A DNA stretch of 64,000 nucleotides. It comes from Triticum aestivum. Its lineage: Eukaryota; Streptophyta; Magnoliopsida; Poales; Poaceae. Shown here piece by piece: positions 19,610 through 30,721 of the stretch. The stretch lies in NCBI RefSeq assembly GCF_018294505.1, contig NC_057801.1, positions 842,464,807 through 842,528,806 on the forward strand, read 5' to 3'. The translations under genes and the position numbers were made by a program. The notes under the pieces are model-generated. The model worked only from the letters and a program-made list of their open reading frames with translations. It made no database searches and had not been told where the DNA came from. Each line of letters starts with the position of its first letter. The stretch's first letter is position 1.

Positions 19610-20360
19610 TACCCAAGGCATTGGTACCGGTTCGTGTCACCAACTGGTACCAATGCCCCCCTTTAGTCCCGGTTGGTGCCATCAACCGAGACCAAAGGCC
19701 CCTGTGCTGCCCGTGTCAGCCAAAGTTTAGTCCCACCTCGCTAGTTGAGAGGGGCGCGCAATGGTTTATAAGCCTTATTGCCGCACCCCTCTCGAGCTCC
19801 TCTCCACTGCAGGCTTACGGGCCTACTTGCTACTGCTTTGCCTGATGGGCCTTCTGGGCCTACTGCGGGTCTGAATCCTAGTCCATGGATGGGTTTCTAG
19901 TCATATTCAGGCCGTGGTGGCCTAGTTGGTGGCAAATGTTTTATCTTTTCCCAATTTTTTTTTGCTTTATTTTTTTGTTTCTACTTACAACAAAATACTT
20001 ATTTATTTTATTTTATTTTGTTTATAATTACTTATTAATTTTATTTTATGATAATTCTTTTTGCTATTAAAGTTTCTAACAAAAAAAGTTATTTATGAAA
20101 ATTCTTTTTGCTTTTAATGATTTTGAGAAGAAAATACTTTGATAATTTTACTTGCATCAATTTTATATATTTTTAGTTTCAATAATACTAGAAGTTGCTT
20201 ATAATGATTTGAACAGAAAATACTTTGATAATTTTAGTTTCATAAATTTAATTTATGTTATTAAAGTTTTCTTGTTTCTACTTATCTATTTTATTAAAGT
20301 TTATATTATTTTGTTTCAAATTACTTATTTATTTTATTTTGTTTCTGACTTCATTTTTTA

Positions 20361-22375
20361 TTTTTCATGCATTTACTGATTATTTTGAGCTATAAGACCA
20401 TGAAATTGAAAAGCATTTAAAATAAACTCTGAATCAACATTTCGCCCACATAGCATATGCAAGAAAGTAGAGAGGCTTACGGCAAAAACTGGATGCACTT
20501 CGTGTACAAAACAGATAATCTCCTTCGAAGTATCAGGGTTTCATACGGAAACTCGTCTGTTACAAAGGGATTTCATTTCTTTTGAACTTATTTGAACCCC
20601 CTTGTTTTTTTGTGTTCAAAATGTACCATTCAAAGCCACATCATCAATTTACAACCCTTTCTAACTTAATTTATTATTTTTCATGCATTTACGGATTATT
20701 TTGAGCTATAAGACCATGGAATTGAAAAGCATTTGAAATGAACTCTGAAAAGGTTCCAAGTTGGCATGATATCATCATTTCACCCACATAGCATGTGCAA
20801 GAAAGTAGAGAGGCTTACGGCAAAAACTGGATCCACTTCGTGTACAAAACAGACAATCTCATTCGAAGTATCAGGGTTTCATACGGAAACTCGTCTGTTA
20901 CAAAGGGATTTCATTTCTATTGAACTTATTTGAACCCCCTTGTTTTTCTGTGTTCAAAATGCACCATTCAAAGCCACATCATCAATTTACAACCCTTTCC
21001 GACTTCATTTGTTATTTTTCATGCATTTACTGATTATTTTGAGCTATAAGACCATGAAATTGAAAAGCATTTGAAATGAACTCTGAAAAGGTTCCAAGTT
21101 GGCATGGTATCATCATTTCACCCACATAGCATGTGCAAGAAAAGTAGAGAGGCTTACGGCAAAAACTGGATGCACTTCGTGTACAAAACAGACAATCTCA
21201 TTCGAAGTATCTGGGTTTCATACGGAAACTCATCTGTTACAAAGGGATTTCATTTCTTTTGAACTTATTTGAACCCCCTTGTTTTTCTGTGTTCAAAATG
21301 CACCATTCAAAGCCACATCATCAATTTACAACCCTTTCTGACTTCATTTGTTATTTTTCATGCATTTACTGATTATTTTGAGCTATAAGACCATGAAATT
21401 GAAAAGCATTTGAAATGAACTCTGAAAAGGTTCCAAGTTGGCATGGTATCATCATTTCACCCACATAGCATGTGCAAGAAAGTAGAGAGGCTTACGGCAA
21501 AAACTGGATGCACTTCGTGTACAAAACGGACAATCTCTTTCGAAGTATCAGGGTTTCATACGGAAACTCGTCTGTTACAAAGGGATTTCAATTTTTTTGA
21601 ACTTATTTAAACTCCCTTGTTTTTCTGTATTCAAAATGCACCATTCAAAGCCACATCATCAATTTACAACCCTTTCTGACTTCATTTGTTATTTTTCATG
21701 CATTTACTGATTATTTTGAGCTATAAGACCATGAAATTGAAAAGCATTTGAAATTAACTCTAAAAAGGTTCCAAGTTGGCATGGTATCATCATTTCATCC
21801 ACATAGCATGTGCAAGAAAGTAGAGAGGCTTATGGCAAAAACTGGATGCACTTCGTGTACAAAACAGACAAACTGCTTCGAAGTATCAGGGTTTCATACG
21901 GAAACTCTTCTGTTACAAAGGGATTTTATTTTTTTTGAACTTTTTTGAACCCCTTGTTTTTTTGTGTTCAAAATGCACCATTCAAAGCCACATCATAAAT
22001 GTACAACCCTTTCTGACTTCATTTGTTATTTTTCATGCATTTACTGATTATTTTGAGCTATAAGACCATGAAATTGAAAAGCATTTGAAATGAACTCTGA
22101 AAAGGTTCCAAGTTGGCATGGTATCATCATTTCACCCACATAGCATGTGCAAGAAAGTAGAGAGGCTTACGGCAAAAACTGGATGCATTTCGTGTACAAA
22201 ACGGACAATCTCTTTCGAAGTATCAGGGTTTCATACGGAAACTCGTCTTTTACAAAGGGATTTCAATTTTGTTGAACTTATTTGAACTCCCTTGTTTTTC
22301 TGTGTTCAAAATGCACCATTCAAAGCTGTAAGACCATGAAGTTGAAAAGCATTTGAAATGAACTCTGAATCCAAA
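20361..22375. repeat. Tandem array of ~338-bp units (six copies) inside the CACTA element
   Basis: Taking TTTTTCATGCATTTAC as the mark, units begin at about 20361, 20677, 21015, 21354, 21692 and 22029. Spacings are 316, 338, 339, 338 and 337 bp, and the last unit is cut short near 22375. Each contains GAGCTATAAGACCATG, GTTCCAAGTTGGCATG, GTAGAGAGGCTTACGGC and GTTTCATACGGAAACTC. Units are highly similar; the first is the shortest and most diverged. No open frame is conserved between units. Confidence 0.92.
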
Positions 22376-22477
22376 GTACATACATAGTTCTCAGAGCATT
22401 AAAACCAAAGTACATACATAGTTCTCATTGAACAACATATAGCTCTCCAGAGCATCTAATTAAACCATACATTGAAA

Positions 22478-23110
22478 TTATGTAAAAAAATTCAATGCAA
22501 AAACAAATGCGATCATAACCGCAACCAAGGTAACAACTGATCCAACTGCATAATGATACCAAGCCTCGGTATGAATGGCATATTTTCTAATCTTTTTAAT
22601 CTTCAACCGCATTGCATCCATCTTGATCTTGTGATCATCGACGACATCCGCAACATGCAACTCCAATATCATCTTCTCCTCCTCAATTTTTCTTATTTTT
22701 TCTTCAAGTAATTGTTTTCTTCTTCAACTAAATTTAACCTCTCGACAATAGGGTCGGTTGGAATTTCCGGTTCAACAACCTCCTAGATAAATAAAATATA
22801 TGTCACATTGGTCGGCATAATTGTCATAAACAATAAATGAACCAAATAGTTATGAAAAGATAATATATACCACATCTGAATCATAGACAGGACGAGGGCC
22901 GACGGGGGCGGATACCAAAACCATCGCACTATATAATAACAAGGAATAATAAAAGTAAGAAAATTAGACAAGTATCTATCTGAAGTCAGAATTTTTTTGT
23001 TTCAGAAAGAAGATAAGAACAAGAGGCTCACCATGGTGGTGCCGGCGACGAGATCGGCGCGGGCGATCGACGGCGGTGGAGACGGGGCAGGGACGGGGCG
23101 TGACGGATCG
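22478..23110 (-). pseudogene. CACTA-carried gene: coiled coil plus C-terminal membrane anchor
   Basis: The 3' exon (about 22784-22478) opens after an acceptor (TATCTAG), reads EVVEPEIPTDPIVERLN, then a Glu/Lys-rich coiled coil, then ELHVADVVDDHKIKMDAMR, and ends in a hydrophobic VGSVVTLVAVMIAFVFALNFF tail-anchor segment. A one-base deletion near 22697 in an A-run puts a TAA in the coiled coil, so this copy is broken. A short middle exon (about 22911-22871, reading APVGPRPVYDSDV before a GTATAT donor) and a first exon ending at an ATG/GTGAGC donor (23032) fit by eye. The type is common in Triticeae annotations inside CACTA elements; its function is not known to me. Confidence 0.6.
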
Positions 23111-23604
23111 CTAAGTCTAGACAAATCTCGTTGAAAATAGAGCTCGGAGGTCGAGTTTCGAGAGGAGAAAGCTTAACTAGTGTGGCCCGGGCATTTCATC
23201 GAACACCTCATGTGCATAGGAGGTGAACTAGAGCACCTAAATGCCCTCCCCTTTCCGGCTTGACAAAACAGAGCACTCTGGAGTGCTCTGCCACGGCGGT
23301 GGGTATATGTAGGCAAGTTATTTGTCCCGGTTCATGGCGGGACTAAAGCCACCCTTCTGTCCCGGTTCAAGCTACGAACCGGGACCAATGGTTGTGGGCT
23401 AGCAGCGAGGACCATTGGTCCCAGTTCGTGCCTCGAACCGGGGCAAATGGTTCCACACGAACCGGGACCAATGCCCACGAGCCCCCGGCCGGCCCCCTGG
23501 GCTCACGAACCGGGTCTAATACCCCCCACTGGTCCCGGTTCTCGAAGAATCGGGACTAATGGACTGGCCAGGGCCGAACGGTAGCCCTGTTTTCTACTAG
23601 TGCA

Positions 23605-24037
23605 GGCACGCCCCCACCGCGCCCCCGATGAGCAGCCGCCCGCGCCACCAACCTTGACTGTCACCGCAGTGCCGCCTTGGCCGCCACCACACCGCGCCGA
23701 CCTGCAGAACCGCGTGCCTCTGAACCGTGTCACCGTCCCGTGCCAGCCCACCGCGAGGAAGGGGAAGACGCCCCGCTGCCACTGACGCCGTCCGGGCTTT
23801 GCCCGGCGGCGGCGAGGGAGGGGGGAGGGGAGGAGGCTGGAGGAGATGCGCTAGGGTTCGCATTGCCGCTTGCGGGAGCGGATGTGACGAGACGAGGCCC
23901 CCCGGTCATAAAATGGGCCTTACAAGGATTACCGCTTTGATGTTGCCCGTGGTGAGAGGCACCGTTAATAATGTGTTGCCGCCATCACTTTTTCTCAATC
24001 CCAGCAGTTATATGCGACGGAGCTGCACAACCACTTC
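23605..24037. other. GC-rich non-coding flank
   Basis: Sequence between the CACTA terminus and duplicated segment B. It is GC-rich with CCGCC runs and resembles the GC-rich parts of the blocks near 9.1 and 26.3 kb in style (GGGAGGGGAGGAGGCTGG), but I could not align it. No gene is seen. Confidence 0.4.
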
Positions 24038-24329
24038 TTATATGTTTATTTAAACACGACTCTTACAACAACTCATGCACGCACGAAAACAGCAGATTAA
24101 GGAGCGTAATACGAAGCACTGAAATTAGCACATGCACGCACGAAACATAGGCCACGTAGACGCCCTCCCTGAACACAGTAGTATACAAAACAGACCAACA
24201 ATTTACCAACAGGAATAACCCACTAATAGATGAACAAGTTCTAAGCCATTATTCCAACACTAGGTTGGCCCGGACTTCGATCTTAACCTTAGAAGCAAAC
24301 ACATCGACTACCGGATTGTTCTACGTGAT

Positions 24330-24520
24330 GTTTTTTTTTTTGGAAATGGAGGCTTGCCCCCCGCCTCTGCATCGGAACGATGCATGCAGCTATCTTATTA
24401 AAGAGTCTCGAAGTAGCACAAAGTCATAAAAGTGTTACAGCTTGCAAGCGGAGCGAAAAAGGAAACGAAAAGTGAAAGCTCAATATCAGAACCGGTATGA
24501 CAATGTAAAGGACAAGATCC
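24330..24520 (-). mobile_element. 3' end of a non-LTR retroposon, copy B
   Basis: Equivalent of 1304-1490: a T-run and GGAGGCTTGCCCCCCGCCTC, reading as a poly(A)-ended retroposon on the minus strand. Its presence in both segments dates the insertion before the duplication. Confidence 0.45.
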
Positions 24521-24663
24521 CTAGACTCCTATCCTGTTATGCGACCGCCATCCGAACCAGTGAAATATAGCCCGTGCTACCATCTCCCACTGGTTGCACC
24601 CAGTAACCAAAGGCTCCATGAAGTCTGTAGAAGTGAGTGATGTGTGTCATGCAATGCAAAGAA

Positions 24664-25460
24664 TCACACGGATTCAAATCCTCCTGGCTCGTTGTTCTCT
24701 GACTGATTGTCTGCTCCTCCCTGACCAACCCTGTTGTACCTTTGACTGTCGGAAGTATCAGAAGTTTCTGCGTCATGTGATGGATCACTCACATGATGGT
24801 TCCTGCGGCAGTCACCAAGTAAACATAGACAATTTAGTGTACTGGTTTTCACTTTCAGTTTTAGTATTTTTTCGGCCAAAGAGCCGAAACTTCATTTGAT
24901 TCAACCAAATATTTTAAAAAGATTACAAAAATATTCGGATTCCTGCACTAATGAAATTGCTGAAACATTTTGACCAATAGGTAGAAATTACTGAGATTCG
25001 GTGAATTGCATCGACATCTCGCTGACAGTGAAAACCAAGTTGCGTGGATCGAACATCTTACGTACGTGGTAGCAAAAGTATGTGACGCCGTAAGGACATT
25101 GGCGTGCACGCAGAGCACGAGCGCGCACAAGCAGTCGAGCCGACTGCGCATGTCCCGTAGCTGCGTCTCCATGCTCCCGCCGGTCCGGACGCGGCGCCAG
25201 AGCGTGCTCCCGCGGTAGGAGCCCACGAGCCCGGCCGCTTCGACCAGCGCGCCGGCGACCAGTCCGGCCACCGCCGGATGCCGCTTCGCCATGTCCAGCA
25301 GCGCATGGAGCTTGCGCGCGCACTCCTCGAGCCTGGCGCATTCCGTCTCGCACTGCGGAATCCGCAGGAGGTGGGCGGCCAGGGCGATGAGCATGACGGC
25401 GTGCAGCCCCGACAGCTGCGCGACATTGGCAATGTCCGACAGGACGCCACACACACCCAT
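24664..25460 (-). CDS. MCAfunc-like small helical protein, copy B (two exons: 25460-25066, 24802-24664)
   Basis: Predicted 177 residues. Exon 1 (395 nt) gives the same helical domain as copy A, with ANVAQLSGLHAVMLIALA, CETECARLEECARKL, YRGSTLWRRVRTGGSMETQL and RLDCLCALVLCVHA. It is three residues shorter than copy A. The intron has GTACGT and GCAG ends and is phase 2, as in the other copies. Exon 2 (139 nt) encodes NHHVSDPSHDAETSDTSD followed by GQGGADNQSENNEPGGFESV, without the nine-residue duplication of copy A. No signal peptide or membrane segment is convincing; the AVMLIALAAHLL stretch is an amphipathic or buried helix of the domain. The full open frame across two exons with indels in multiples of three argues that the protein has been under constraint. 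Role inferred only from the domain resemblance. Confidence 0.68.
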
Positions 25461-25885
25461 CCTGATGCTGAAGCTGATGGAGAGTAAGCGCTGCTAGGAG
25501 CAGGGTATATATATGGGTCTCCATGTGGCAATCAGCTTTGGACTCCGACTATCTGGCCGTGAAACACAAGGGGTTGGAGAAAGGCGCCTAGTGCATCTTC
25601 TCATGGGTGGAGTCTCGGAGGGGGCTCTGAGAGGAGAGGAGAGAAGAGCAGAGGCCGGAGGTGTTCCATTCCAAGGAACTCCCGCGAGAAGGTGGCTCAT
25701 GAGCGAGACGAGAGCCTGCCTTTCCAGTCAGCGTGCGTAGCCGAAGAAGAAGATCCCAGGATGTTCCTAGGAAGTTCCACATCCCGTCCTTCTCCTTCCA
25801 GCCGTTGGATCACATCTCCCTCTCCCGGCTCACAAAGTCACAAAACGTTTCGCGAGCAGTGTTGTATACATGGCCAAAACAAAAC
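25461..25885 (-). promoter_or_regulatory. Conserved 5' flank and putative promoter of copy B
   Basis: A TATA-like CATATATATACCC lies about 50 bp upstream of the start codon (25504-25516). The upstream GC-rich block (GGAGTTCCTTGGAATGG, CT-rich run, AACATCCTGGGATC) is shared with copies A and C. Confidence 0.5.
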
Positions 25886-25944
25886 ACAAGAGCAGCCCGT
25901 CGAGAGAATGTTCTTTCCTTAGTCGAGATTTTTCTTCTATTACT

Positions 25945-26088
25945 TTTAGTCATCCTAGTCCTAGAGAGGCTAATATGGCGGCCGACATTTTAGCTAGCAA
26001 GGCGGAGTGCGATCTATCCATTGTTTGGCAATCTAAGCCTTCAGATTTTCTTGTCGATGTTTTGGCAAACGATGTTATCCATATTTGA
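25945..26088 (+). pseudogene. LINE RNase H C-terminal fragment
   Basis: An open stretch reads PSPREANMAADILASKAEC and ends VDVLANDVIHI before a stop. The HxxREAN..AD.LA pattern is the last conserved block of the RNase H domain at the end of plant L1-type LINE ORF2 (and of related host RNase H-like genes). The rest of the ORF is absent. It lies in the far 5' flank of gene copy B and recurs at 28400. Confidence 0.7.
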
Positions 26089-27935
26089 ACATGAAATATA
26101 AAACACCATAATGACATATTCCCCTAAAAAACACAAGAGCAGCTGAAAAAAAAACACAAGAGTACAAGGCTTGATCCTCTATTCTCTCCCATGTTGCTCC
26201 TCGCGTGGGCAGCCCGGGAGCCAACCCTGGCCACCGACAAAACTCCACAACCCACCGGCCCTCATCCCCGCACCGTCGCTCGGCAAAGCCCACGTGGCGG
26301 CGGTGGCGGCAAGGCCTTTCTTCTCCCCTGTGAGGTGTGTCCGACGCGGGGTGGCTCAGCCGAGTAGGGGTACGGTTGTGCAGTGCAGGCGTGCAGAGAG
26401 GCGCGACTGGCCGCACTGGTGCACAAAGATACAGATCCAGTCAGGGTGTTCATGATGACCACGTGCCGCGCAGATTTGGCACCCTGATCCGAGCGTCGGC
26501 TAAGTGCGTGCGTGAGATGTTGCGCTGGGTACGGCTAGGCTCACTGGTGCGAACTGGAGGCGTGCAGGCATGGATCTATCCAAGGCCGCATGCATCTAGC
26601 GGCGAAAAGGTGCGGCGCACGTGCGGGCGCGGGGCGTACTCCCATGGCTACTCTGTGCATGATCCGGCGGTGCACTGGCTCCAAGATGGTGTGTGCATGT
26701 GGCTCCGGGGCGTAGTCGTCCTCCGGCGCAGATCTAACATCCTAGGCTAAGGTCTTGGCAGACGTTGAGGTGATGGCGATGGGCTGTTGGGGCGCGACAG
26801 CTCCTGATCTGGCAAGTTGTCGCTCGGGCGGCTCCTTATTGCGACCCACGGGGTGGGAGGATGCAAGGGGACGGCCCCAAGTCTGGTTGACGGGCAGTGG
26901 TCGCAGTATTTGGCAGCGTAATTGCAATGTTGCCGCCGTGGTGTCACTTTGTGTTCTGCATGCTAGGGACGGCTGGTCGTATGGTGATATGGGCAGTCAA
27001 ATGGAGCGGCCAATCCGGTGGCTTGGGCAGACAGAGAGTGAAGCAACGATGGGTGAAAGCTTTGCCTTAGATGCTGGCTGAGGCGGGCGGCGGCAACGCT
27101 TCGGGCGCCGCTTTGTTCTTGGAGACGTCGATGAGTTGTGGTGCTTGCTCTCTGCACGGACCACTCGGGCGGAAACATGTGGTCTATCGAGACCAGATGA
27201 TGGTGGCATTCTGCATGATACTTCTCCTTCTGGCATCATTCTTGAAGTGGTCCCTGGCCGACGGGACTAGTCAATGCGTGAGGATGTGGGAAGTTGTCGC
27301 AGTGGCGGCTGGTGGTTGACAGTGGTGATGGTGTCGAGGCTTCTATAGCAATGACGGTGGGGGGGGGGGGGGGTGAGCGATGTCGAAGTCGCGGCAATGG
27401 TTGTGATAACTGGCCCTTCTCCGACGTGTTTTCATGATTGTCTCGGGTTGTTTGTTGTGGTGATTTCGAAGCTGCGATGCCAGGGCCTTGGTGGCAATGA
27501 TGACAGGCAATAGGCGGTCTGTTCAACGATCTTCTACGACGCCAATCTTGCATAGTTCTCCTTCGAGGCTCTACGTCAAAATCAAAGTAGTGATGTCCCC
27601 GTTGTGGGTGGATGAGTGTTCACCATTGAGCTTCATACGGCTTTGCGCGACCTCTTTGGTCTGGGTTGAGTCGAAGGTCATCTATGGTGAAGTCGGAGTA
27701 CCTTGATCGAAGGGAAGGGATGATATGATTCTTGTTCAAGGAGAAGTGATGGCAATGACATCAAGATGCTATCTCGACGAGGCTTTCTCTACGGTGGTGT
27801 GTGTGGGGTATCTTATGTGTACCGCTCAGCGGATTGTGACTGTTTCTGCTCGATTTTACGTTTATTAACGAGCAACTCTCATTTTCATAATTAATAGACG
27901 AGGAAATTTTTTTGCCTCCATTTTAGAGAAAAAAA
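26089..27935 (+). repeat. Non-coding retroposon-like block of copy B
   Basis: Counterpart of 9061-10620, with a single, non-duplicated unit. It ends CATAATTAATAGACGAGG..TTTTTGCCTCC plus an A-run, the same retroposon-type tail. A poly(G) run lies near 27359. Open frames in it are not shared with copy A and are not supported. Confidence 0.55.
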
Positions 27936-28357
27936 AGCACAAACCGATTGGCTTTGAAGAGTACATATAGGACCCCTTCCCACGAAAACAGAGTCGGGGC
28001 AAGCATTGTTATTGTCCAGTACTGTGTTTAGGAAACAGAACCCTCATTTTAAAATTAAAAAAAAAAAGAATGGGAAGCGAAGGAAATTTGATCTCCCACA
28101 AAAATAACAACATAAAATATCAGCATATTTTGAGATACGATGAGGTCCAAAACTTACAATTACGGAATTCCAAGGGTTTGGAAAAAACAATAAGATTCAT
28201 TGCAACCACCATTGTTTGCAATAAACTTTCCTGATATTTGTTTTTTTCAAACACACACCAGTAATCTTGAAAAACATAAATATTCAAGGAAACTTGACAG
28301 AACCATATAAAGCTTACTAGTATTTTCAATGTGTTTCCCTTGTATCTCTCTGTGACC

Positions 28358-28752
28358 GTCGAGAGAATATGTTCTTTCCTTAGTCAAAGATTTTCTTCTA
28401 TTACTTTTAATCATCCTACTAGTCCTAGGGAGGCTAATATGGTGGCCGATGTTTTAGCTAGCAAGGCGGAGTGCGATTGATCCATTGTTTGGCAATCTAA
28501 GCCTTCAGATTTTCTTGTCGATGTTTTGGCAAACGATGTTATCCATATTTGAGCATGATGTATAAACCGCCATAATGACGTATTCCCCTAAAAGCACAAG
28601 AGCAGATGAAAAAAAACACAAGAGTACAAGGCTAGATTCTCTATTCTCTCCCGTGTTGCTCCTCGCGTGGGCAGCCCAGGAGCCAATCCTAGCCGCCCAC
28701 AAAGCTCCACAACCCACTGGCCCTCATCCCGGCACCGTCGACAAAACCCCAC
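28358..28752. repeat. Partial third copy of the duplicated segment
   Basis: Directly after the end of copy B the sequence returns to the one at about 25904 (GTCGAGAGAATATGTTCTTTCC) and follows it to about 26290, where a CACTA terminus interrupts it. It includes the LINE RNase H fragment (about 28400-28552), here with an in-frame TGA. Confidence 0.85.
28400..28552 (+). pseudogene. LINE RNase H fragment, second copy
   Basis: Same block as 25945-26088 (PREANMVADVLASKAEC), with an in-frame TGA soon after. It is a duplicate carried along by the segmental duplication, not an independent insertion. Confidence 0.7.
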
Positions 28753-29491
28753 CACTAGGGAAAAGCCTAGCAGTAGCGCGGGTTTTAGGTATATCAGTAG
28801 CGCGGGTGCCCACGCTACTGATGCGGCGCTACAGCTAACAGGTAGCAGTAGCGCGGGTGCCACCCGCGCTACTACTATGTCCGTTAGTAGTAGCATGGAT
28901 ACCACCCGCGCTACTACTAACTAGTAGTAGCGTGGTTCTGGACCCTCGCTACTGCTAAGTAATTAGGAAATAAAAAAATAAATTCCAGCCATGGCTGCTG
29001 CTACTAGGCGTCATCGTCCTCTTCATCCATGGTCGATGCTGATCTTGGAGGGGATGAAGTCGTCCATGGAGATGGTGCTTCCCCATCCAACTCTTCTCCA
29101 CACCTCTCCTTTGCTGCTGCTACAAAAAAAGAGACAAGGATTAGAAGAGGAAAAGAGAGATAGAGAGGAGTAGGTGCGGCAACTCACCAGTGGCCGCCGG
29201 AGTTGGAGCCGAAACCCTAGATGACTCCATGGGTTGCGTCCATCAGAGATCTGGCCATCGTCATGGGCGGCGCTCTACTGGATCTTCCTCTCCTTCCAGC
29301 AGCAGAGGAGGGGGAGGAGGAGGAGGAGGAGGAGGAAGGAGGGGCAGCGGAGGAGGAGGAGGAGGAGGAGGAGGAGGAGGAGGAAGGAGGGGCTACGGTG
29401 GAAGAGGAGGTCGCCGGATTTGAGTGAGACGTCGCGGCGCGAGGCCGGCAGTTGTCGTGGAGAAGGAGACGCGCATGTGCAGGAGCGCCAT

Positions 29492-29574
<83 letters not shown>

Positions 29575-29727
29575 GGACGAGGGAGAGGAGTAATTTGGAC
29601 GAGGAGATGGGGATTTCAGGGCTATTAAAAAACCTAGTACATAGTAGTAGCGCGGGTTTTGACCCCTCGCTACTACTATGGCATGTCCCAGGGGGCACGA
29701 TAGAGACCGCTTAGTAGTAGCAAGGGA
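28753..29727 (+). mobile_element. CACTA element fragment, left terminus present
   Basis: Starts CACTAGGGAAAAGCCTAGC, then about six short repeats of (AG)TAGTAGCGCGGGT and their complements (ACCCGCGCTACTACT) to 28950, which is the terminal plus subterminal layout of CACTA elements. Further copies near 29640-29720 mark the approach to the other side, but no ..TTTTCCCTAGTG terminus follows. Instead Harbinger-derived sequence begins. The interior has GGA and GA microsatellites and no transposase. Confidence 0.75.
29308..29575. repeat. (GGA)n and (GA)n microsatellites
   Basis: GGA-rich runs at about 29308-29390 and a GA dinucleotide run of about 75 bp at 29491-29568. Polypurine on the plus strand throughout. 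The Arg/Glu and Leu/Ser open frames over it are artefacts. Confidence 0.95.
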
Positions 29728-29739
29728 AGTCGACGACAG

Positions 29740-30341
29740 TTTTCTCCCACCCTCTCCTTCCTTCCGCCACCGACGCATGGACCTGTCGGAGATGGAGCCG
29801 GCGGAAGTGCTGGAGGATCCGAGCATCACACTCGCTTAGAAGATCAGCTCGGCAATGCGGCAAACTCGATGCGTCAAAGCGAAGGCCGCAAAGGAGGAGA
29901 AGCCCAAGAACCGCCAAAGAAGGTTAGAAGAAATTTACGAGGGAAGAAGTGGGAGAGGAGAGGGCGAAGCGAGAAGGTGCGACGGCCAAGATGATGGAGA
30001 GGTTCGAGGACATCTTGGCGAAGAAGGAGGAGGCATGCGTGAAGAGCTCAGAAATCAAGGAGGAGAGGAAGGCGGAGAGGATCAAATTGTTGATGGACCC
30101 AACGGACAAGAAGATCAAGCTCGAAGAGAGGAGGACCATGATCGAAGAGAGGAAGGCCGCGCTCGAGGAAAAGAGGGTGAAGATCGCCACAAATGCGGAG
30201 GAGGCTAAGATGTTGACCTTGAATGTGGACTCTTTGGATGCCGACGCAAGAATCATCGTGGAAGATGAGTTGGCGGCGGCGGACTATGAGGACGAGGCGG
30301 AGGCGGAGGCTGCCTACACGGCAGCGACGGCACCACCTTGA
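29740..30341 (+). pseudogene. Harbinger ORF1-like / NAM-associated C-terminal domain remnant
   Basis: The open frame (130 residues from 29949) reads EERAKREGATAKMMERFEDI, then a long charged helix with KLEERRTMIEERKAALEEKR and the conserved EEAKMLTLNVDSLDADARIIV, before a short acidic tail and a stop at 30341. This is the C-terminal helical domain of the Myb/trihelix-like partner protein found with plant PIF/Harbinger transposases (also annotated as NAM-associated). The DNA-binding N-terminus is missing and the upstream part (29744-29950) is broken by stops and frame changes. A Harbinger-type right terminus (GTTGGAGATACCC) follows at 30637-30649, so this is the remains of a Harbinger element. 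Confidence 0.75.
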
Positions 30342-30636
30342 TCGAGGAGCAGACGGCTGGGATTGCCGGTCCAGCAGAGCAGAAATGCACGGACTGATGT
30401 TCTTTTGGATTTGGACATGTAAAATCTAAGCATATTTGCCTCTTTTTGGTTGTGATAGGGCATGCGACCTGGTGCTGGTGTGATCCGTCGTGCTTTGTGG
30501 ATCGGAGCACATTTAAATTTGAATCTACTGGCGTACATATACAAGTTAACGTTGGATGGTGGCCTCCCGCATCCATGTTCGTGGACTGGTCCTCCCCTAT
30601 CTGCAGGCGGATGCGGCAGGAAATTTGCGGGTTGCT

Positions 30637-30652
30637 GTTGGAGATACCCTTA
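30637..30652. repeat. Right terminus of a Harbinger element with TTA
   Basis: GTTGGAGATACCC ending at 30649 is followed by TTA, like the right end of the intact element 70 bp downstream (one base different). Its left partner was not found, consistent with truncation by the CACTA fragment. Confidence 0.6.
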
Positions 30653-30721
30653 CCCTGCTACTCCTGCTAACTCTCTCTTTGGGTCAGGCAGTGCCTCGGG
30701 GATCCTAAAAAAATGAGCTTA

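Larger units (their letters stand above)
19610..23604. mobile_element. CACTA DNA transposon, right end intact, left end not found
   Basis: The right terminus reads CCCTGTTTTCTACTAGTG at 23587-23604, the reverse complement of a CACTAGTAGAAAACAGGG terminus. Inside it (23320-23560) are many short inverted subterminal repeats of CCCGGTTC and GAACCGGGAC, and the same kind of repeats (TAGTCCCGGTTGGTGCC, CAACCGAGACC) marks the left side at about 19618-19700. The interior has a ~338-bp tandem array and a minus-strand multi-exon gene remnant, but no TPase (En/Spm-type) domain, so it is non-autonomous. The left CACTA terminus is missing or diverged past recognition, making the left boundary approximate. 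Confidence 0.75.
24038..28357. repeat. Segmental duplication, copy B
   Basis: Same order and orientation as copy A (970-11025): leader with ACAGCAGATTAAGGAGCG, non-LTR tail (about 24330-24520), small gene, GC-rich 5' flank, non-coding block with its LINE-like tail, AT-rich end. It lacks the Copia chimera, the second gene copy and the LTR element of copy A, so it is closer to the ancestral arrangement. It has instead a LINE RNase H fragment in the 5' flank. Confidence 0.85.

Noticed and set aside
20361..22375. Possible CRISPR-like array of regularly spaced repeats
   Set aside because: Units are ~338 bp, contiguous and without unique spacers, in a plant nuclear transposon.
29234..29593. Arg/Glu repeat protein and its Leu/Ser antisense frame
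   Set aside because: Translation of GGA and GA microsatellites.
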